This document shows, in pieces, positions 57,311 to 64,000 of a DNA stretch of 64,000 nt (position 1 is its first letter; each line of letters begins with the position of its first letter). The notes below the pieces were generated by a model that worked only from the letters and a program-made list of their open reading frames with translations, did not search any database and was not told the DNA's origin. The position numbers were made by a program, and so were the translations under genes. Source of the DNA: Gymnothorax reevesii (taxonomy: Eukaryota; Chordata; Actinopteri; Anguilliformes; Muraenidae); NCBI GenBank assembly GCA_029721435.1, contig CM056576.1, positions 117,231,166 through 117,295,165 of the forward strand, read 5' to 3'.

Positions 57311-58573
57311 AGATTTTAAATTCTGCTGTTACCCCTTGCCTCCAAAATATTTTCGCTTCTCTTTTTTAAAGAGTCTTGATTTAGTTATGTCTTCAGCTGT
57401 GCGTTTTTTTCCCCAAATACAACTTTTTTTTTTTGAGCAATGAACACCTCCCTCATTGGTTATTTGTCCTGGCTTTTGCCCATTTCTCCTTGCTTCCACC
57501 CAAACTCATCTGATCTTGGAACACTGTGCCTTCCTCTGATGTTCTGGAACATTTATTAGAACTGACAGCTTGTTCTGTTCTGAGGGACTGAAGAGGGTTC
57601 TGGTTATATGCGAACCGCGTCAGTCCTGCGTCAGGCCTGGTAATGCCACCTAAATCTGATGCCTCGTGAGGGATAGCACAAAGGGCTTATCTGTGTAAAC
57701 TGTTGAGCTTTTAGGATGAGAAACTGTGGGGGTTCAGAGGTGTATACAGTACACACTGCTAACCAAACCACCCTCCTTTGCCCCTAGGACAGTGGGAATG
57801 GGAGGGGACAATTATACAAAATACATCCTTATCAAATCTCAACCGGCACAATCTGATATATTATGTAAGCGTTGCTTCGGGATCAACAAAATAATGCTCG
57901 TCCAGGAGTAAGATGATAGTCCACAATTGAATAACAGCTCTACCATGACAACATCGTAATCCCACAAAACCTTAACAATCGTGCATTGCACTTGGCAAGT
58001 ACCTCCGGCAAGCAGTTCAAATCAGCAAAATCCATGAAGGTCGGCAATTTAAGAGTGAAAGTGATATATAACACTCTGGAAAAACTATTTTGGGTTCGCT
58101 TGGTATAACATGAATTGCTATGCTCATCTGCATGAGCAGCTTGCTAACATTGAACTTAAGCTAGTTAACTTCAGACAACTAAAACGCATGAAATTTGTGA
58201 GTGTCACTGTGATATCTGAGCTCCTTATTTTTGGTGGACTATAATTTTACTCCTGGCTGAGCATTACTTTTTTATCGTGGAGCAACACTTAGGCGGCGAT
58301 AGCAGATTAAACCCAGCCAAAACCACCCCTTAGCTTCCACCCCCAGCTCGTCAATGCCCATCAGTAAACTCTGCACCCAGGGGGGAGATTTGGGCTGGGG
58401 TAGGGGTGAGACTCCAGCTGTGAAGCTGTTCTCAGACTCCCCTGGACTGTATCCAACCCAGACAAACCACTCCCTGCATTAAACAAGGCTGAGCAACTGT
58501 CTGCTAAATCATTATTAATTGCACAGGCTGAAGGTGGGGAGTGGTTTGTCAAGGGAGGGAGAAGCTATTGTGC

Positions 58574-58646
58574 ATGTGTGTGTGCGTGTGTGTGTGTGTA
58601 TGTGTGTGTGTGCGCGCGCCTGTGTGTGTGCGTGTGTGTGTGTGTG

Positions 58647-58678
<32 letters not shown>

Positions 58679-58731
58679 CGTGTGTGTGCGTGTGTGTGTG
58701 TGTGTGTGTGTATGTGTGTGTGTGTGTGAGA
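58574..58731. repeat. Long (TG)n microsatellite
   Basis: About 155 bases of TG repeats with CG and TA interruptions. The Cys/Val and His/Thr frames on both strands are artefacts. Confidence 0.98.
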
Positions 58732-58829
58732 GAGAAAGTGCATTGCGGAGGACGATACTGATTGAAGCCAAAAGAGACAGAGGGGATTGTACAAACCATG
58801 AGGAATGCGGATAATAGCATATTTCTTGG

Positions 58830-59010
58830 TTAGGAGGCAGGTTTGTTCGCCCACCCTAGATTAGCCCGTCTTGGCTCATCGCTCTGGATAAAAACACAAG
58901 CTCCAGACCTCCCAGTCAATAACTTGAGAAAAAAAGGCTGCCTTAAGTACTGATGCTGTTTACTGAAGAAGCGGGGTGATATATGAAACGTAGCTGTGGC
59001 TAACAGAAAG
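58830..59010. repeat. Possible retroelement 3' fragment
   Basis: TTTACTGAAGAAGCGGGGTG followed by ATATATGAAACGTAG matches the CTGAAGAAG...GAAACGT motif frequent at 3' ends of fish retroelements. I see no tail or coding remnant, so the assignment is weak. Confidence 0.25.
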
Positions 59011-60429
59011 GAATCTACGCCTTCGTTTTCAAGTGGATTCTCTTCGTGCGGGTACTGCCCGTATACTGACAGTGACAAACGGGCAGGAAACGATATGAAC
59101 AACTACTCATGAGCAAAGCTGTCCCTATAATAGCATGACCACACAGGATATATTAAGCTGTATGACCAAACCACAGCGTCTGAAAAGCCCATCTCTGATG
59201 ATCTCCAGCATTACCTCAAAATAGAGCTAATTTCCTTCCTGCTTGTTTTAACTATACCCTGAAAAGCACATTAAGATGCAGTTTTACACAAAATGTGCTA
59301 GACAAATAAAATTTGCTTTGATTTCATCTGAGTGTCGCAATACCCCATGGATAAACATAGCAGATCACTAAAAACAACAAATAGGAACTCATTGGTCTGT
59401 TACGGTACTACTGATTAGCCTGGTACCTGGTTTTTCTTTTTTTTTTTCATTATCACAAATAATGTAAGATTTACTTTACAATGAAAACTTTTATCAGGCA
59501 TAAAAGTGTACGTCTTTGGAATCTAGCTTTTTATCCATATTTGATGATCTATATTTGAATGAAAAACATTAAACGGTTGTATTATAATTGAGACATAAAC
59601 ACTGTGGAGTATAATCCTGGATATGGGAAACAAGTAACATTATCTTCTCACAGTGTGGTCTTGTTTACAAAAACAGTTGTTTTGTGTGTAAAGGAAGTCT
59701 GACCACTCCCTGACTGACAGCTGACTGCTCCTCCCACCTGCCTCTCTCCATCCATCAATCACTCTGCACCCCAGGCAACCTTCCGCTGGCCCTCCTCTCA
59801 CCTGTCTCATGCCCCAAACCCAAACATACGAAAAGCCCCGCCCCCTTTTTTGCCCAGCCCCTCCCATACCCGCCTTGCCCTGTGGTGTCAATCCATCATT
59901 TATTCTGACAATGTGAGGGCGTTTGGGTTTGTGGGCCCTTTGGCGATCTGAAAGCAGACAAAGAGAGACATGTGTGACCTGCTGCCCATGACAGTGTTGC
60001 TTCAGTCACTGTGTCATGAGGACAGGTGTCTACCCTGGGCTGACAATTAACTGTCCATCAAGGGGCCATTTCCTTCAGCTATAGGTAGTACCCTCGAAGC
60101 ACAGTTTAGAGTGTTCACTACTGATATGGTCTGTCTACAGCCCCAATTCTGAAATAGTTGGGACAAAGTGTAAATTGTGATTAAAATGCAATGACTTTTA
60201 AATCAAACCAGCCAGTATTTTATTCAAAGTAGAACAGAGATAACATAGCAAATGTTGAAACTGAGAAATTTTACAATTTTATCCACAAAATGAGCTCATT
60301 TCAAAATTTATGGCTGCTAAAGGTATCAAAAAAGTTGGGACAGGGGCCTGTATAGTGTTGTGTACTATCCCCTCTTCTTTTTAACACAGAGTGGAGGTGT
60401 CTGGGCATTGAGGAGACAAGTTTCTAGAG

Positions 60430-60802
60430 TTTAGCCATTGGAATTTGATCCCACTCTTGTTTAGTACAGGCTTCCAGCTGCTGGAGAGTTTCGGGTCTCC
60501 TTTGATGAACTTTTCCTTTAATTATGCACCAACTGTTCTCAATTGGTGAAAGATCAGGACTGCAGGCAGGCCAGTTCAGCACAAGGACTCTTCTACAACG
60601 AAGCCATGCTGTTGCAATATCTGCAGTATGTGGTTTTGCACTGACCTGCTGAAATACACAAGGCCAACTCTGGAATAGATGTCATCTGAAGGGGAGCATA
60701 TGTTGTTCTAAAACCTAAATATACCTTTATCATTCATGGTGCTTTTTAAAACATGCCTGCGTCTCACACCATATGCACTACTGCATCCCCATACCATCAG
60801 AG
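60430..60802 (-). pseudogene. Tc1-like transposase C-terminal part
   Basis: On the minus strand the segment reads [20 protein letters not shown] with the catalytic Glu, then HQRRPETLQQLEACTKQEWD. Upstream it reads FQQVSAKPHTADI where the family has Asp after QQ; the second catalytic Asp is replaced by Val. Stops occur in between. It is cut off from its N-terminal part by the LTR. Confidence 0.75.
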
Positions 60803-61930
60803 TTTGGCGGTGCGTTCAGGAACCACATGCAAGAGATGGAAATCAAAAAACATATGCCTTTAATGAGATCCAGGTCAATGCCAAAAAAACAATAGCCAAG
60901 CCACAATACGAATCCCAAAAACAGAGTCGACCAGACAGGCAGGGGTCAGAACCAGAAAAACAAATGAGCAAAGGTACATAGACAGTAGGCAAAAAGTCAT
61001 AGTCGATGAACAAAGCGGTGGGTCAAACACAGGGCATCCAAACACAGGAATCGTGGTCATACAAAAAGAGGTTGAAATCCAGGAAGACAAAACAATACAA
61101 AAAGGGCAATGGCAAGAATCGTAGTCGGGCGAAACAGTCGAAGGAAAATACTCAATGGCATACCAGAGGCTCTGCACAAAGAAATATTGATCAACGTTCG
61201 GACAAAGTCAGAACAGCTGTGGGGACTCTTAAATAGATGGGAGGGAAGTTACATGCTACACAGGGAACAGGTGAGCTGGATCAGGCTAATTACAAAGGGA
61301 GAACACGAGGGAAATCCTAACCATGAAAACTGGCGAAAGCCAAGACATGGACGGGAAACACAAATACAACCTATGACATTTAAACAGCTCCGGTCCAGGA
61401 GTTCTAAGTGCACAGATAATGAGTGCCGGAAAGTAATCAGGCACGTGTGAGAGATCTCGCAGAATCGCAGGCAAAGCTGAGCAAGAGGCGGAGACTAGAA
61501 CAGGGCGATTTTTGAGACAGAGTTAGTCCTAATTAGTAGTGGTGCAACTTTACAGATTTAATTTGAGTGCTCGTTAGTAAGTAAGTAATATATGTACATG
61601 GATTGGTTGGGTTAGTAGACTATGATACAAAATACAAATGTTAGTCTTGTTAGTAATCAGAACAGTAAGGCGAAGGAAGTAAATGAGAATTGAAGGAATA
61701 TTATTAAATACCAGAAACCATTGAAATCACCCGAAGCATGTGAGCACACAGACTGGGAAGATGGACTAGATCACAAGACAGGGGAGACAAGTACAATGGA
61801 ACTGAAAAATGGAGTGAACTACAACCTGAGGATACAATAACCAAAAAGAATAAATAAAAGACAAAATCATGAACAGTGAATATGACCATAAACATGAACA
61901 TAAACATTAACGAAAACCATAACCATGACA
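60803..61930 (-). mobile_element. Solo LTR (about 1.13 kb) inside the Tc1-like element
   Basis: CAGAG flanks both sides (60798-60802 and 61931-61935), a 5 bp target duplication. On the minus strand it starts TGTCATGGTTATGG and ends CACCGCCAAA, so near TG...CA ends. It has a TATA-like CTATTTAAGAG (about 61228-61238) and ATTAAAGGC (about 60856-60864) near the end, in the order expected of an LTR. There is no internal coding region, so it is a solo LTR. Gypsy-type or endogenous-retrovirus-type cannot be told apart from this alone. Confidence 0.7.
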
Positions 61931-61935
61931 CAGAG

Positions 61936-62569
61936 ATGCTGGCTTTTGAACTCAAAGCTGATAACAGGAGGGGTTGTCTTTCTCCTCTTTAGCCCAGAGG
62001 ACACAACACCCATGATTTCCAACAAGGTTGTCAAATTTGGACTCATCTGACCACAGGACACTTTGCCACTTTGCTACAGTCCATTTTAAATAAGCCTTGG
62101 CCCACAAAACATGGCGGTGCTACTGGATCGTGCTCAACAATAGCTTCCTTTTTGCATGATAGAGTTTTAGGTGGCATCTGTGGGTGGCACGGAGGACTGT
62201 GTTTACAGACAGTGGATTCTTGAAGTATTCCTGCGCCCATTTAGTAATGTCATTGACAGAATCATGCCAGCGAGTGATGTAGTGGCGTCTGAGGGCCCGA
62301 AGATCGCGGGCATCCAGTAAAGGTCTTCGGCCTTGTCCCTTACGCACAGAGATTTTTACAGTTTCTCTGAATCTTTTGATGATGTTATGCACTGTCGATG
62401 ATGAGACTGTCAAAGCCTTTGCAATTTGACGTTGAGGAACATTGTTTTTAAAGTATTCCACAATTTTTTTACACAAGCCTTCACAGGTTGGAGAGCCTGT
62501 GGCCATCTTTACTTCTGAGAGACTCAGTCTCTCTAAGACATCCCTTTTATAGCCAATTATGTTACACAC
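61936..62569 (-). pseudogene. Tc1-like transposase N-terminal part
   Basis: Frame 62120-62569 begins near MATGSPTCEGLCKKIVEYF (an in-frame Met at 62506 is the likelier start). It contains a helix-turn-helix (RQIAKALTVSSSTVHNIIKR), a GRP-like linker (KGQGRRPLL) and a second helix set (DITKWAQEYFKNPLSVNTVL). After a stop, another frame gives [10 protein letters not shown] with the first catalytic Asp. So the DNA-binding half is well kept, but the gene is interrupted. Confidence 0.82.
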
Positions 62570-62879
62570 CCAATGCCAGTTAATGTAATTACTTGCAAAA
62601 TGTTCTTTCAGCTCATTCTCTTATTTATTAATTGCTTTTTCTGCTCTCTTTTGCCTGTGTCCCATCTTTTTTGAGACCTGTTTCAGCCAGAAAATAAGCT
62701 TGAAATAAGCTCATTTTGTGGATAAAAATGTAAAATGTGTCAGTTTCAACATTTGAAATGTTATCTATGTTCTATTGTAAATAACATATTGGCTCAGGTT
62801 ATCTAAAAGTCATTGCATTTCGATTTTATTCATAATTTACACTTCGTCCCAACTATTTCGGAATTGGGGTTGTACTAAA

Positions 62880-64000
62880 TATTGTGGCACTACAGCACAA
62901 TTGAAAACAATTGAAGGCCACAATGGAAAACTATTCAAAGTCACATTTTCACATCGCTGAGAAATGATGAATTAAAAATTCAAAATGGCCTTAGAAACAA
63001 ATATAATATAAAGAAATATACAAAAATGTAAAATTTGGGCTCTGATCGTTTTTCCTTTGTGGTCTTCAATTATGACATAGCAAAACTGCAAATTGTGAAA
63101 ATGACATGATATTGGAAATACATAGTTAAATTCTCATTTCATTAATAGTGACAGTAGAACCAGCTCAAGAGGAAAATGTTGGCTAGTTACATGGTTTGGT
63201 CATTGGGCAGCATGATTTTGCCCCAAAGCTAGGATGTCTAAAGCTTAATTTATAGTCGTCCAACTCCGCCAATACGCAGACACGCAGAGCCCCTCTCCGA
63301 CGTCGCAAACCCTCTCCGTCATGCTCTCGGACTCATGACAGACACCTTCCAAATTTTCTAACTATGCGTCAAAACAACGAAGAGCTCACAAACAGCGTAA
63401 GCCTGTGATTGGTCAGCTAACCACATAATTTCCGGAATGCCGCTCTTCCGGAATGCCTGTGTGTGACAGGCCGAGGTCAGAGCCATGAAAATTAACAATC
63501 CTTGACCACAGACGTCATGACGGATCCGTAGGACGGATCTCCAGAAAAAACGCTATGCCCCCTATTGTCCTAGCGGTGAATTGCTTTGCAACACTCATTA
63601 AGCAACGGAGAAGTCTGAAAGGTGCACATCTTCGTCGATAAACTGTGTGTCTGCGTATTGACGGAGTTGGACGACTATAAATTAGACTTAAGATGTTATT
63701 TCGCGAGTGCTGCTGCCTAAAATAGTCATAGTCTCCAGACTTTGTCCTCATTTAACCTACTTCCAATGATAAGTTTATGAAAATAAAACATTCTTCATGC
63801 ACCACAAAAGGAGCTATTTAATGCAGAGAAATTAAAAAAAAACTTTTTACTTTGAATGAATGAGGGTAAAATCATATTCCCTGAATTTTTATATTCACAC
63901 TCTTAAAATGATTGATAAATAAATCTAATGAAAACATGTGTGCTGTGTAAATATACTGCTTGGCCAAAAAAAAAAAAGTCACTCTTTGAATTTAAATAAG
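62880..64000. other. AT-rich terminal stretch
   Basis: Apart from the MITE at 63.25-63.68 kb I see nothing to annotate. The sequence is AT-rich with short A runs. Confidence 0.5.
63246..63684. mobile_element. MITE with TAATTTATAGTCGTCC ends (439 bp)
   Basis: The left end TAATTTATAGTCGTCCAACT and the complementary right end (AGTTGGACGACTATAAATTA) match for about 40 bp, through CAATACGCAGACAC. No coding capacity. CTTAA-like words lie at both sides but the target duplication is unclear. Confidence 0.78.

Larger units (their letters stand above)
52680..60130. other. Gene-free interval
   Basis: No supported gene. AT-rich background at 52680-54950, 56100-56950 and 57310-58550. GC-rich blocks near 55.0, 55.8 and 57.0 kb and a long TG microsatellite are listed separately. 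59640-59950 is pyrimidine-rich (CCCGCCCCC, CCAGCCCCTCCC), possibly regulatory. Confidence 0.5.
60138..62872 (-). mobile_element. Long-TIR Tc1-like transposon split by an LTR
   Basis: TA flanks both ends (60136-60137 and 62873-62874). The inverted ends are about 200 bp and start CAGCCCCAATTC on the left and CAACCCCAATTCCGAAATAG on the right (minus strand). Without the nested insertion it is about 1.6 kb. The transposase runs on the minus strand. It is related in layout to the element at 32.8 kb, but the ends differ. Confidence 0.9.

Noticed and set aside
58515..58854. Several long open frames on both strands
   Set aside because: They are products of the TG microsatellite (Cys/Val and His/Thr runs).
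60736..61450. Lys/Arg/Gln-rich open frames on the + strand
   Set aside because: They run antisense through the LTR; LTR signals lie on the minus strand and the frames resemble no retroelement protein.

Overview
The window is nuclear DNA from a ray-finned fish. The evidence is spliced vertebrate coding sequence with canonical splice sites, plus a set of teleost-type transposons: long-terminal-repeat Tc1-like elements, TTAA-flanked short elements and LINE tails. I cannot name the species from sequence alone.

Region 1 (1-25168) is the 3' end of OPA1, the mitochondrial inner-membrane dynamin-like GTPase, on the + strand. Eight coding exons join in phase into 289 codons plus a stop. They encode the part of the stalk after the GTPase domain, the membrane-binding paddle and the C-terminal helices. 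The first seven exons lie within 4.5 kb. The last 20 codons are separated from them by a 20.4 kb intron, which holds most of the DNA of the gene seen here: a THAP-domain remnant, a deleted Tc1-like element nested in another repeat, a LINE 3' end, a 1.2 kb foldback element, MITEs, a tRNA-derived SINE piece and several non-repetitive GC-richer blocks.

Region 2 (25169-64000) contains no protein gene that I can support. It looks like a gene-poor, probably regulatory flank. Blocks of complex, TAAT-containing or GC-richer sequence are scattered between AT-rich stretches and mobile elements. In human, OPA1 is followed by a long gene-poor interval before HES1, so regulatory sequence here would be plausible, but that is inference. 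Two pairs of these blocks look paralogous to each other: 23.15 kb with 31.76 kb, and 28.80 kb with 49.43 kb.

The mobile elements show clear nesting. An approximately 1.13 kb LTR sits in a Tc1-like element at 60.1-62.9 kb. A 229 bp palindromic insertion with a 14 bp target duplication sits in a second long-TIR Tc1-like element at 32.8-34.6 kb. A TTAA-flanked element sits in a MITE at 45.3-46.8 kb. An array of about 20 self-complementary GTTCATGAAC units sits inside another TTAA-type element at 40.8-41.5 kb. All transposase genes seen are broken. The most unusual structures are the GTTCATGAAC array, the two paralogous block pairs, the foldback element, the hammerhead-like palindrome and a degenerate minisatellite of about 50 bp units at 27.8-28.25 kb.
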